Positions 34,588 through 42,946 of a stretch of 64,000 nt of DNA are shown piece after piece. Every line of letters begins with the position of its first letter. Within the stretch, counting starts at the first letter, position 1. Below the pieces are notes generated by a model, which worked only from the letters and a program-made list of their open reading frames with translations, ran no database searches and had not been told where the DNA came from. The stretch is from Nitrospirillum sp034653275 (GTDB lineage Bacteria; Pseudomonadota; Alphaproteobacteria; Azospirillales; Azospirillaceae), in NCBI RefSeq assembly GCF_034653275.1, contig NZ_JAYEES010000004.1, forward strand, positions 1 to 64,000, in the 5' to 3' direction. The position numbers were made by a program, and so were the translations under genes.

Positions 34588-35331
34588 TCAGGCCAGATAA
34601 TCGTGCAGCACCCGGCCGAAGGGCAGGGTGAAGTCCACCACCTGGTGGCGGCCGCCGACAATGCGGCGCACCGGCAGGTCGGCCACGCGGCAGTTGACGT
34701 GCGGCATCAGGTGCAGGCGGGCCGGTCCGTCCCAGGCGCCGTGGACATGCACGTCGGTCAGGTTGTAGCCCACCAGCTGGGCCACCTTGGGGCCACCGTC
34801 CACGTCGGGAATGAACTTCAGGTTCACGTTCAGCTTGCCGATGCCCTTGGCCACCTCATCCAGCCGGTCGGCCAGGCTGAAGTGCTTGTAGGTCATGGTG
34901 CCCATCGCCACCCGCTCCTCATCATAGTGCAGGGTGCCGGTCAGGGTGTCCTTCTGCACCTTCAGGCGGGGGATGCCGTACTTCTTGGGGAAGCCCCAGA
35001 TCTCACGGCCGGCGGTGATGGGCGGCTCATCGTCCAGGTACATCTGGACGGAGAAATTGCACGGCTCGCCATTGAATTGCGCGACGATGCCCGTGCCGCT
35101 CTCCTCGTAATCGCCGAAGCCTGAGCTGTCCGGCATCTTCATCCATTCATAGAAGCACAGGTTGCCCGGCGCCGGCTCCAGCGGTTCCGGCAGGGCCCGG
35201 CGGACGGCCTCCGGGTCGCTTTCATAGGTGATGATCAGATATTCGCGGCGGATGAAGCGGTAGGGCCCCCGGGGATAGCTGGGGCTGAACAGGGGCATGG
35301 AACTGGCGGAGAGGATCTCGTCACGATTCAT
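34588..35331 (-). CDS. Acetoacetate decarboxylase-like protein
   Basis: 247 residues from ATG 35331 with GGGAG upstream. The Adc signature is present: GREIWGFPKKYG near 102-113 contains the adjacent lysines of which the first forms the Schiff base with acetoacetate, and the conserved glutamate region YEESGTG is nearby. Classic Adc makes acetone and CO2, but no CoA-transferase or thiolase gene is adjacent, and many family members act on other beta-keto or related acids. It lies alone on the minus strand. Function as a decarboxylase is likely; substrate uncertain. Confidence 0.8.
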   Translation of the reverse strand: MNRDEILSASSMPLFSPSYPRGPYRFIRREYLIITYESDPEAVRRALPEPLEPAPGNLCFYEWMKMPDSSGFGDYEESGTGIVAQFNGEPCNFSVQMYLDDEPPITAGREIWGFPKKYGIPRLKVQKDTLTGTLHYDEERVAMGTMTYKHFSLADRLDEVAKGIGKLNVNLKFIPDVDGGPKVAQLVGYNLTDVHVHGAWDGPARLHLMPHVNCRVADLPVRRIVGGRHQVVDFTLPFGRVLHDYLA

Positions 35332-35524
35332 GTCGGCACTACTCCCAGGCATTCGGGGCCTAAAGGGGGGAAGCACCGGGATCGGTCGACAAGCGGGATG
35401 GTTGCTGGACCTTGGCGGCGGACCGATACCCGGACGAAGGGATGACCAGGATGGCGGATGCATTCCCGGAAAACCATTCCCTGTCCGAGTAATTTTTGTT
35501 GCGCCGCATCAAAACAAAGGGGCG

Positions 35525-35550
35525 CGGGGGCGGCGGATGGCCGCACCCCG
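35525..35550 (-). terminator. Terminator after the SDR gene
   Basis: CGGGG-GCGGC (35525-35534) pairs with GCCGC-A-CCCCG (35540-35550). Read on the minus strand, it is followed by CGCGCCCC and then TTTGTTTT, 15 bases after the SDR stop at 35565. Confidence 0.65.
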
Positions 35551-35564
35551 TTTCCCCAGTCTTA

Positions 35565-36179
35565 TCAATAACCGACGGTGAAGCGGCGGTTGGCGTGGGC
35601 CGGGCTCTCCACCTCATCCACCAGCGCGACCGCGAAATCCTCGTAGCTGACCTGGCTCTTGCCCGTGGCGTCGACCAGCAGCTGGTCGTCGGCCAGACGG
35701 AACCGGCCGGTCCGTTCCCCGGCGAAGAAGAAGGCGGACGGCGACAGGAAGGTCCATTCCACCCCTGTGTCGCCTTGGCGCAGCGCGTTCAGCACGTCGC
35801 GGCCGGCGCCCGCCTCCGCCTTGTAGGCGGCCGGAAACTCGGGCGTGTCGATCAGGGCCACGCCCGGCGCCACCTCCAGCGAGCCGGCACCGCCCACCAC
35901 CAGCAGGCGCTTCACGCCGGCGGTGTTGATGGCGCTGAGCAGCGAGGACAGGTCCAGGCCCTGGAACCGGGTGCTGCTGATGACGGCGTCGTGGCCGGCC
36001 AGCAGGGGGGCCAAGCCGGCGGCGTCGCCGGTGTCGCCGGCCTTGGCCGTCACGCCGTCCTGGGGCCGCACCTTGGACACGTCGCGGGCGATGGCGGTGA
36101 CGGTGTGGCCGCGGCGGCGCAGCTCCGCCAGGATGCGGGTGCCGACATTGCCGGTGGCGCCGATCAGGGCGATCTTCAT
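35565..36179 (-). CDS. NAD(P)-binding reductase, YwnB/BVR-B-like atypical SDR
   Basis: 204 residues. N-terminal Rossmann motif MKIALIGATGNVGTRIL (GATGNVG at 7-13), then TAIARDVSK, HDAVISST and the central SPSAFFFAGERTG. This is the NAD(P)H-binding family resembling biliverdin reductase B and YwnB, without the classical YxxxK pair. It is divergent from an HxlR regulator with a perfect dyad in the gap, the usual arrangement of an electrophile- or quinone-responsive reductase controlled by its neighbour. Substrate unknown. Confidence 0.85.
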   Translation of the reverse strand: MKIALIGATGNVGTRILAELRRRGHTVTAIARDVSKVRPQDGVTAKAGDTGDAAGLAPLLAGHDAVISSTRFQGLDLSSLLSAINTAGVKRLLVVGGAGSLEVAPGVALIDTPEFPAAYKAEAGAGRDVLNALRQGDTGVEWTFLSPSAFFFAGERTGRFRLADDQLLVDATGKSQVSYEDFAVALVDEVESPAHANRRFTVGY

Positions 36180-36226
36180 GGGATGTCTCCGGTTTAAGCG
36201 CTGGCGAACCGTCGCGCAGCGGACTA

Positions 36227-36243
36227 GGTTACGTTCGGTAACC
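36227..36243. promoter_or_regulatory. Candidate HxlR operator
   Basis: Perfect inverted repeat GGTTAC-GTTCG-GTAACC, 47 bases upstream of the reductase start; an extra half-site GGTTAC lies at 36293-36298, nearer the regulator. The palindrome in the shared promoter region suggests control of both divergent genes by the HxlR protein. Confidence 0.7.
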
Positions 36244-36353
36244 AGATGCCATTTTAGCCGCCAGGTTTGAAGAAGGCATGTTCCGGTGCCCTGGTTACCG
36301 CGGCATTACCACCGGCGCCGGTATCAGTTGGCACGGTCAGGACGGAGACACTC

Positions 36354-36794
36354 ATGGACGGACGCACGCCCGAAGCAGCCGTGGAACCCGTCATCGCCGA
36401 GGACGTGGTGGCCGCCGGATATCGCCCCGACGCGGAGGATGGCGTCTGCCCGGTGCGCGACGTGCTGGACCGCCTGGGCGACGCGTGGAGCGTCCTGGTC
36501 ATCCGTCACCTGGACGGGGGCCCCGCTCGTTTCAATGCCCTGCGCCGCGCCATCGACGGCATCTCCCAGCGCATGCTGGCCCAAACCCTGCGCAAGCTGG
36601 AACGCGACGGCCTGGCCAGCCGCACCGTGTTTCCGACCACGCCGCCGCAAGTCGAATACGCCCTGACCGACCTGGGCCGCAGCTTCTCCGCCCATCTGGC
36701 GCACCTGGCCCAGTGGGCCGCCCTGCACCAGCCCGCCATCCGCGCCAGCCGGCGGGCTTATGACGCCGCGTCGGGCGACTACGACGGCGTGTGA
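36354..36794 (+). CDS. HxlR-family transcriptional regulator
   Basis: 146 residues from ATG 36354 (GGAG eight bases upstream); the frame is open to 36267 but without a ribosome site. Typical HxlR winged helix: CPVRDVLDRLGDAWSVLVIRHL near 33-54, then FNALRRAIDGISQRMLAQTLRKLERDGL and the beta wing PPQVEYALTDLG. The cysteine of the CPV motif is conserved and in several relatives senses electrophiles or oxidants. Divergent from the reductase gene, with an operator-like dyad between them. Confidence 0.88.
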   Translation: MDGRTPEAAVEPVIAEDVVAAGYRPDAEDGVCPVRDVLDRLGDAWSVLVIRHLDGGPARFNALRRAIDGISQRMLAQTLRKLERDGLASRTVFPTTPPQVEYALTDLGRSFSAHLAHLAQWAALHQPAIRASRRAYDAASGDYDGV

Positions 36795-36815
36795 GGGCCT
36801 GGCGTGTGAAGGCTG

Positions 36816-36856
36816 GGGCGACTCGCCGCTGCGACATTATGGCCGTCGCCCTTTTT
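36816..36856 (+). terminator. Terminator of the HxlR gene
   Basis: GGGCGAC (36816-36822) pairs with GTCGCCC (36845-36851), followed immediately by TTTTT (36852-36856). The loop is long, 22 bases. Confidence 0.65.
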
Positions 36857-36881
36857 CATGTGGCACGGTGCCGGACGGCCG

Positions 36882-39254
36882 TCAGCCGCCGGCGGTGGCG
36901 CGCAACTGCTCGGCGATGGCGGCCAGCCGGTCACCCAGGTCCTTGGTGGCGGCGGTGCTGGCCTGCTCGTGGGCGCGGCTGCTGTCGACCAGGGCCTTCA
37001 GGTCACCGGTCAGGTCCAGCAGGCCGCGGATGGTGCGATCGGCCGCCTCCATGCGGATGCGCAGGCCGTCGGCCAGAGATTGCACGGTGGCCAGGTTGGG
37101 ATCGACGCGCGGCGCCAACGCTTCCGCCAGTCCGCCGGTCAGGGCGCGCAGGGACTCCGTCGCCTCATCCTGGCGGGCCAGGGCGCGGTTCAGGGCGTTG
37201 GTGGCGCCGCCGGCGTCGGTCGCCAGGGTCGCGGCCTCGCGCCGCAGGTCGCGCACCGCCTCTTCCACCCGCGTCCCGGCGTCGCCCAGGCCGGCGGCCA
37301 GCATATCCGACAGGCGGGTGGCGGTGTCGCCGATGCTGCCGGCCCGGTCGCCCAGGGCGTGGGCCGTGGCCTCCAGCCGGGCGATGGCCTCGTCGGCGGC
37401 GGCCTTCTGGTCGGGGTCGGCGCTGCGGCGCTCCAGCTCGGCGCGCATGGCCTCCGATATCTTGCCCAGGCTGTCCAGGGTGCGGGTCATCTCGCCCGCG
37501 CGCAGCGCCACGCCCGCGGCGGCCCCCGCCAGGTCGCGCTGCACCGCCGCCAGGCTTTCCGCCACCGGCTCCAGGCGGGTGCTGTTGGCCTCGGCCGCCG
37601 TTTCGATCAGGCGGTTGGCGCGGTTCAGGCCGTCCAGGGCGCCCGACAGGTTGCGCGTGACCTCGTCCGCCGTGCCGCGCAGCAATTCGGCGGAGCCTTC
37701 CACCCGGCCCGTCACCCGTTCCAGCCGATCGCCGGCGTGGGCCAAGGCGGCCTGCAGGTTGCGGTCGCTGTTGCCCACCGCCTCCGTCGCGCGCGTCAGG
37801 CCGGCGGTGGCCTCGGCGGAACTGCTGGCCAGCATCTCGCCCGAAGCGCGCAGCAGCTTGACCGAGGCCAGCAGTTTGTTCTGCAGGTCCCCCATGGCGC
37901 TGTTCATGCGGTCGTTGGCCTGCTGCGCCTCGCTGGTGGCGCGGCGCAGCTCCCCCTCCGTCTCCGACAGGCCGCGCACGACGCGGCCCACGTCCTCGCC
38001 GGCCGTCAGCACCGTGTTGGCCACCAGGTCGGCGTTGCGGCGCAGCGCCTCCACCAGGTTGTCCAGCCCGCCGCCGCCGCCCCGGTCGTCGAAGGCGTGG
38101 ACCTGCAGGGCGGCGCGGCTCAGCAGCTCCGTCGCCTCCTTGATCTCGCGGTTGCTGTCGCCGGCGGCCTTGGCCACGACGCCGCACAGCTCGCCCATAC
38201 GCCGCACGCCGTCGGTCAGTTCCTGCCGGGTGTCGCCCAGCAATTCCGTGAGGTCGCGCTGGGTGCCGCTTAGCAGGCCGCTCAGATCGCGTCGCGTGTC
38301 GGCCACCAGGGTGGACACGGCGTCACCGTTGCCGGCCAGGGTGTCGCCGGCGCTGCGCAGGCGGGTGGTCAGCTGGTCGAACAGGTCGCCGGCGTCGCCG
38401 TCGAACTTCAGGCGCACGCGACCGTTCTCGGTGATGATGGACACGTCGGGCAGGTCGGCCACTTGGCGGCGGAAGCCCTCGATGGCGCGGGCCATGTCGC
38501 CCAGTTCGTCCGCGCGGTCGGTGCCGGCCACGGGCACGCGCCAGTCGCCCCGGGCGACTCCACCCACGCTGTCGCGCAACTGGGCCAGCGGCACCAGCAG
38601 GCGCAGGCGGATCAGCCAAAGGGCCGCCGCGGCGGTGGCCAGCATGGCGCCCACCGCCGCGATGCCCAGCCAGAAGCCGGCGCGGGCCGGACCGGCCAGC
38701 ACGTCTGCCGTGGTCTGCACCTCCTGCCGGCGCAGCTGGGCGATGCGGTCGGCCACGGCGGCGTGCAGGGTCATCAGCGACAGGCCGGTGGCGCCGGACA
38801 GGGCCTGCGGCTTGTCGCCGGCGGCGGCCACCGCCGCGCGGTAGCGGTCGATCAGGCGATGCAGGTCGCGCGCCAGGTCTGATTCGGCCGTGGTCAGGCG
38901 GTTGCCTTCGAAGGCGCGGATGTTCCGGTCCGCCGTTTCCAGCGCCTGGGCGATGTCGGCCCGCGCCTGGGCGCTGCCGGTTTCAGCATAGACGGCCAGC
39001 GCGTTCAGCAGCCCGCCGTTGCCCAGGGCTGACCGCGCCTCGTCCAGGGCGCGGGATTTGGCTGCGGCCGTGGCCGGCGTCTCATCCAACGACCGGTCGA
39101 CGCGGCTGAATAGGGCCATGTTATAGGTCGCGGCCGCCACGAGGGCGACCGACGCGGCAACGACCAGGGCGGCGATCCAGCCGCTGGCGCGCCGCAGGCT
39201 GCCGGCATGGCCCCCTCTGGCGGCGCCGTGCGATGAACTGACCCCTGACCTCAT
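36882..39254 (-). CDS. HAMP coiled-coil membrane protein, chemoreceptor-like
   Basis: 790 residues. TM helix 1 about 26-46, a periplasmic four-helix-type sensor region (about 47-192), TM helix 2 about 193-214, and a HAMP domain (about 215-268: LLVPLAQLRDSVGGVARGDW, DELGDMARAIEGFRRQ). After that comes about 500 residues of Ala/Asp/Arg-rich heptad coiled coil. The conserved chemoreceptor hairpin tip (E-x-x-N-x-L-A-L-N-A-A-I-E-A-A-R) is not found, so it does not look able to signal to CheA/CheW in the ordinary way. No che genes are nearby. Possibly a structural or sensory scaffold. Confidence 0.75.
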   Translation of the reverse strand: MRSGVSSSHGAARGGHAGSLRRASGWIAALVVAASVALVAAATYNMALFSRVDRSLDETPATAAAKSRALDEARSALGNGGLLNALAVYAETGSAQARADIAQALETADRNIRAFEGNRLTTAESDLARDLHRLIDRYRAAVAAAGDKPQALSGATGLSLMTLHAAVADRIAQLRRQEVQTTADVLAGPARAGFWLGIAAVGAMLATAAAALWLIRLRLLVPLAQLRDSVGGVARGDWRVPVAGTDRADELGDMARAIEGFRRQVADLPDVSIITENGRVRLKFDGDAGDLFDQLTTRLRSAGDTLAGNGDAVSTLVADTRRDLSGLLSGTQRDLTELLGDTRQELTDGVRRMGELCGVVAKAAGDSNREIKEATELLSRAALQVHAFDDRGGGGGLDNLVEALRRNADLVANTVLTAGEDVGRVVRGLSETEGELRRATSEAQQANDRMNSAMGDLQNKLLASVKLLRASGEMLASSSAEATAGLTRATEAVGNSDRNLQAALAHAGDRLERVTGRVEGSAELLRGTADEVTRNLSGALDGLNRANRLIETAAEANSTRLEPVAESLAAVQRDLAGAAAGVALRAGEMTRTLDSLGKISEAMRAELERRSADPDQKAAADEAIARLEATAHALGDRAGSIGDTATRLSDMLAAGLGDAGTRVEEAVRDLRREAATLATDAGGATNALNRALARQDEATESLRALTGGLAEALAPRVDPNLATVQSLADGLRIRMEAADRTIRGLLDLTGDLKALVDSSRAHEQASTAATKDLGDRLAAIAEQLRATAGG

Positions 39255-39598
39255 ACCCCCACCCGCCTGTCGTCCATTCCCCGCTCCGGCGACGCCGGCG
39301 CCGGCCCAAGGCGCATGGTGTGAGAGGGCGCCCCGCCTTCGTCAATGACTTTGTACTTAAGCACTTTGCGCCGGTTGGCGCGGTGATGGGTTGGCGTCGT
39401 CAGGCGCGTACCAGGACCGTGTGACCATGTGCGGCCGATTGCGACCTTAATGCCGGGCGCGGGGCGGGGGCTTGCCCCCACGCCGGGCAGGGCGTAGGAA
39501 GGATCAGGTCGGGCGAGGTTGGTGCGCCTGGATCCTGGGTGAAGGGGCCCGGTTGTCTGCGCCGTTGTGGCTGCGCGGGTTTCGTATCGAGGGCCTGT
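39255..39598. other. Gap between divergent coiled-coil and GT4 genes
   Basis: About 345 bases containing both promoters. A small AT-rich patch is seen near 39,343-39,365 and a hairpin GGGGGC/GCCCCC around TT at 39466-39479. No gene or known regulatory element recognised. Confidence 0.4.
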
Positions 39599-40783
39599 AT
39601 GCGTATCGTCCAGATTATATTGTCCAAAGGGTTCCGGGGGGCGGAACGCCACGTCGCGGAACTGGCGACGGCCCAGGCCCGCCATCACGACGTTCTGCTC
39701 ATCGTCCGGGCCGATTGCGCCGACGCGGGCGGCCATTCCATCCGTGACCAGCTGCCTCCCTCGGGGGCGTTGCCGGGGCTGCGGGTGGTGACGGTGGGCC
39801 CCGGCCTCATGGCGCCGGGGATCTGGAGCCATATCCGCCGCTTCCGACCGGATGTCATCCATTGCCATGGCGGCCGTGCGGGCCAGACCGTCGGCCGGCT
39901 GCGACCGCTGTTGCCGGGTCGCCCGTCTTTGCTGGCCACCATGCACCCCGACTACCGCCGCCGCTGGTACCAGAACCACGACGCCGTGGTCGCCACCACC
40001 GACTGGCAGGCGCAGGAGGCCAAGCTGGGCGGGTTCGAGGGACGCATCGCCCGCGTGAACCTGTGGCGGCAGCCCCACCCCGTCCCGCATGCCGGGCGCA
40101 TCGCGGCGCTGCGCGCGGAAATGGGGGCGGAACTGCCGGGTGACGTGCTGGCCTTGGGTGTGGGCCCGCTGATCCGGGAAAAGGGCTTCGACCTGCTGGT
40201 CGGCGCGGTGCGCGGGCTGGACCACCCGCATCTCAAGCTCGCTATCGTCGGCGATGGGCCGGAGATGGGCGCCCTGCGCCAGCAGGCGGCCGACTGCCCG
40301 GCCATCCGCTTCCTGGGCTTCCGGGGTGACGTGAAGGATTTTTATCACGCCGCCGACCTGTTCTGCTCCCCCTCCCGGTTCGAACCGTTCGGCTTGGTGT
40401 TCCTGGAGGCGCTGGACGCCGGCGTGCCGGTGGTGGCATCCGCCTCGGAAGGGGCCCGCACCATCCTGCAACCCCCGTCGCAGGAAGGCGGGGGCCCGTT
40501 CACCGCGCTCTATGGCGCACGAACGGGTGGCGGCCTGGCCCTGGCCCCCCTGGCGGCCTTGGGCGACGCCGATGATTTGGCGGAGCAGTTGAGCGTGGCG
40601 CTGGAGGCGATGGCGCAGGCCCGTGGGACTCGCCTCCGCCTCCGCCACCGGCCGGAACTGCCCGCCTACAACCAGGCCACCAGCCTGGAGGCGCTGGACC
40701 GGCTCTACGCCGAACTGCTCGCCTCGGCCGAGGCCGCCGCCGCCGCCGCGCTCAAGGCCGGGGCGCCGGCACCGGGCCACTGA
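39599..40783 (+). CDS. Family 4 glycosyltransferase
   Basis: 394 residues from ATG 39599 (MRIVQIILSKGFRGAERH). GT4/GT-B layout: N-terminal KGFRGAERHVAELA acceptor region, linker, then the donor domain with GVGPLIREKGFDLLVGAV (about 185-202), IVGDGPEMGALR, FLGFRGDVKDFYHAADLF and the E-x7-E motif region SPSRFEPFGLVFLEALDAG. It likely transfers a hexose in lipopolysaccharide core synthesis. Its 3' end overlaps the convergent ygfZ by 32 bases. GT9 and O-antigen ligase genes follow on the same strand, so it belongs with them functionally. Confidence 0.88.
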   Translation: MRIVQIILSKGFRGAERHVAELATAQARHHDVLLIVRADCADAGGHSIRDQLPPSGALPGLRVVTVGPGLMAPGIWSHIRRFRPDVIHCHGGRAGQTVGRLRPLLPGRPSLLATMHPDYRRRWYQNHDAVVATTDWQAQEAKLGGFEGRIARVNLWRQPHPVPHAGRIAALRAEMGAELPGDVLALGVGPLIREKGFDLLVGAVRGLDHPHLKLAIVGDGPEMGALRQQAADCPAIRFLGFRGDVKDFYHAADLFCSPSRFEPFGLVFLEALDAGVPVVASASEGARTILQPPSQEGGGPFTALYGARTGGGLALAPLAALGDADDLAEQLSVALEAMAQARGTRLRLRHRPELPAYNQATSLEALDRLYAELLASAEAAAAAALKAGAPAPGH

Positions 40784-41675
40784 CCGTCAGCGGCACGCCG
40801 CCGCAACTCAGGGCCACGTCGGGCTTTTCCACGTCCTCGATCCGCAGGACCGCCAGGCCCAGGGGCCCCAGACTGCTGCGCATTTCGCCCACCTCGCGCT
40901 CCCCCCACGTCACCGGCGTGCCGGCGGCGGGCAGGGCTTGCCCGTCGCTTGCCGTCACCCGCATCAGGCGCTTGCGGATCAGGGCGCGATAATGGGTGCG
41001 GGCCGTCAGTTCCTGGCCCATGTAGCAGCCCTTGTCGAAGGCCACGGCGGATAGGCTGTCCATGCCGTTCTCCAGCGGAATGGACTTCTCCGGCACCAGG
41101 TCGCGGCTGCCATCGGGCACGCCCAGATCCAGCCGGCGCCGGGCGTAGGCGACGGCCGCGTCGGGCAGGCCCTCCGCTACGGCGCGCGGCAGCAGCAGGC
41201 GCAGGCCCAGGCCGGCATGCCGCGGGTCGATATAGGCGATGGCCGGGCCCTCTGGTGTTTCCATGATCCCGCCGGCACCCGGCGCGGCGTCCGCCGGCGC
41301 CCCATCCAGGGCCACGCCCACCGCCCACTGGGCGCTGGCGTCGGCCAAGGCCACCTTGGACCGCAGCTTGTACATCGACAGGCGGCGCAGCAGATCGGGC
41401 GCCCGCGCCGCCTCCGTCTCGATCAGCAGGGTTTCGTTGCCGTCGACGTCGACCTGGGCGATCACGAACAGCTCGTGCAGGAACTTGCCTTGGGCGGTCA
41501 GGAACAGGGCGTAGATGGCGTGGCCGGGGCTGACGCGGCGAACGTCATTGGTGATCAGCCCCTGCAGAAAGGTGCGGGCGTCGGGTCCGGTCAGCGCCAG
41601 AACGCCCCGGTCGGCCAGCCGGCCTGCCGCCGCATGGGCGGCCAGCGGCCAGGAAAATGCGACGCCTTCAGTCAT
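40752..41675 (-). CDS. ygfZ: YgfZ/GcvT-domain folate-binding protein
   Basis: 307 residues. YgfZ is a folate-dependent cytoplasmic protein needed for full activity of some iron-sulfur enzymes, including tRNA-modifying MiaB. The diagnostic motif K215-GCYMGQE (215-222) with its conserved cysteine is present, followed by LTARTHYR. The N-terminal GcvT-like fold (GVLALTGPDARTFLQGLITNDV) is intact. It sits on the opposite strand between two glycosyltransferase genes and overlaps the end of the GT4 gene; it has no evident link to polysaccharide synthesis. Confidence 0.93.
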   Translation of the reverse strand: MTEGVAFSWPLAAHAAAGRLADRGVLALTGPDARTFLQGLITNDVRRVSPGHAIYALFLTAQGKFLHELFVIAQVDVDGNETLLIETEAARAPDLLRRLSMYKLRSKVALADASAQWAVGVALDGAPADAAPGAGGIMETPEGPAIAYIDPRHAGLGLRLLLPRAVAEGLPDAAVAYARRRLDLGVPDGSRDLVPEKSIPLENGMDSLSAVAFDKGCYMGQELTARTHYRALIRKRLMRVTASDGQALPAAGTPVTWGEREVGEMRSSLGPLGLAVLRIEDVEKPDVALSCGGVPLTVSGPVPAPRP

Positions 41676-41870
41676 GATGCCGGACCTGAACAGTTTGCCC
41701 GAGGGGTGGCCTCAACAGGTAAGGCGTGGCGCGTCCCGCCGCAAGGGTTCCCGGCCCCAGGGTTGACCCTACGCAAGGGTCGACCGCCATCGCCGCATTG
41801 GCAAGCGTCTGACGGCGCTTGTATAAGGGGCCGGTCGCCGGGGTCATGCCGTGGGTTGGGGGCCAGTCTG

Positions 41871-42824
41871 TTGCGGGTTTTGTTCATCACCTCCACCCGT
41901 CTGGGCGACGCGGTGCTGACGACCGGTTTGCTGGGACATCTGGTGGACCAGATGCCCGACGCCCGCTTCACCATCGCCTGCGGCCCCATCGCGGCACCCC
42001 TGTTCCGCGCCGTGCCCCGCCTGGACGAGATCATCGCCATGCCCAAGCGGCGCCTGGCCGGCCACTGGCTGGACCTGTGGCTGCAGGTGGCGGGCCGCCG
42101 CTGGGATTGGGTGGTGGACCTGCGCGACAGCGCCGTGTCCCGCCTGGTCCTGGCCAGCCGTCGCGCCACCTTCCGGGGCGGTGACGACCGCCAGCCCAAG
42201 GTCGTGTCCCTGGGCCGCGTGCTGGGGCTGGAGCCGCCGCCCAACCCCCGCTTGTTCCTGAATGACGCCATCCGCGCCGAGGCGCGCGTCCTGCTGGGAC
42301 CAGACGACGGCGCCCCCATCCTGGCGCTGGGCCCCGCCGCCAACTGGACGGGTAAGGAATGGCCGGCGGATCGCTTCGCCGCGTTGGCCCTGCGGATGGT
42401 GGCCGACCCGCTGGCGGCCGGCCCCCATCCCGCGCGGGTCATGGTCCTGGCGGCGGAGGCGGAACGGCCGCGCTGCGCGCCGGTGCTGGACGCGCTGGGC
42501 GCCGCGCTGGGCGCCGGCCGGGTCATCGACCTGGTGGGTCGCACCGATCCCCTGCTGGCGGGCGCCTGCCTGGAACGGGCGCGGCTGTTCGTCGGCAACG
42601 ACAGCGGCCTGATGCACGTGGCTGCCGCGGCGGGCACCCCCACGCTGGGTCTGTTCGGGCCCACACCCTCGCACCTCTATGCGCCGTGGGGGGCCCGGGC
42701 CCGGGCCGTGGTGGCGCCGGCGGGCGCGCCGGGCGCATCGCCCGAGGCCCGCATGGCGGCGCTTTCCCTCGGCCAGGTGGCGGACGCCGCGACCGAATTG
42801 CTGGCCCTGGGGACGGTCCATTGA
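41871..42824 (+). CDS. Family 9 glycosyltransferase, heptosyltransferase-like
   Basis: 317 residues from a TTG start at 41871, chosen because GT9 proteins begin with the strand RVLFITS right after the start; TTG 41856 is an alternative. Motifs: RLGDAVLTTGLLGHLV (acceptor loop), DLRDS near 85, LGPAANWTGKEWPADRF (about 150-166, the nucleotide-sugar pocket), and FVGNDSGLMHVAAAAGTPTLGLFGPT near 240-265. Heptosyltransferases add heptose to the inner core of lipopolysaccharide. Divergent from ygfZ, 122 bases before the O-antigen ligase gene on the same strand. Confidence 0.88.
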   Translation: MRVLFITSTRLGDAVLTTGLLGHLVDQMPDARFTIACGPIAAPLFRAVPRLDEIIAMPKRRLAGHWLDLWLQVAGRRWDWVVDLRDSAVSRLVLASRRATFRGGDDRQPKVVSLGRVLGLEPPPNPRLFLNDAIRAEARVLLGPDDGAPILALGPAANWTGKEWPADRFAALALRMVADPLAAGPHPARVMVLAAEAERPRCAPVLDALGAALGAGRVIDLVGRTDPLLAGACLERARLFVGNDSGLMHVAAAAGTPTLGLFGPTPSHLYAPWGARARAVVAPAGAPGASPEARMAALSLGQVADAATELLALGTVH

Positions 42825-42946
42825 ATGCCTATCCTGTGACCTGACGAAAAAGCGCTAGGACCGGCGCCGTTCCCGAGTAAAAGGTTGGTGCCCTTGGTGG
42901 CCAGGCTGGGGGGCCTTGGGCCACCGCAGAGATACGCTGGAGCAAG

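Noticed and set aside
39539..39598. Twenty extra N-terminal residues for the GT4 protein
   Set aside because: The residues upstream of ATG 39599 are Cys/Arg/Gly-rich and unlike GT4 N-termini, which start directly with MRIVQI-type strands.
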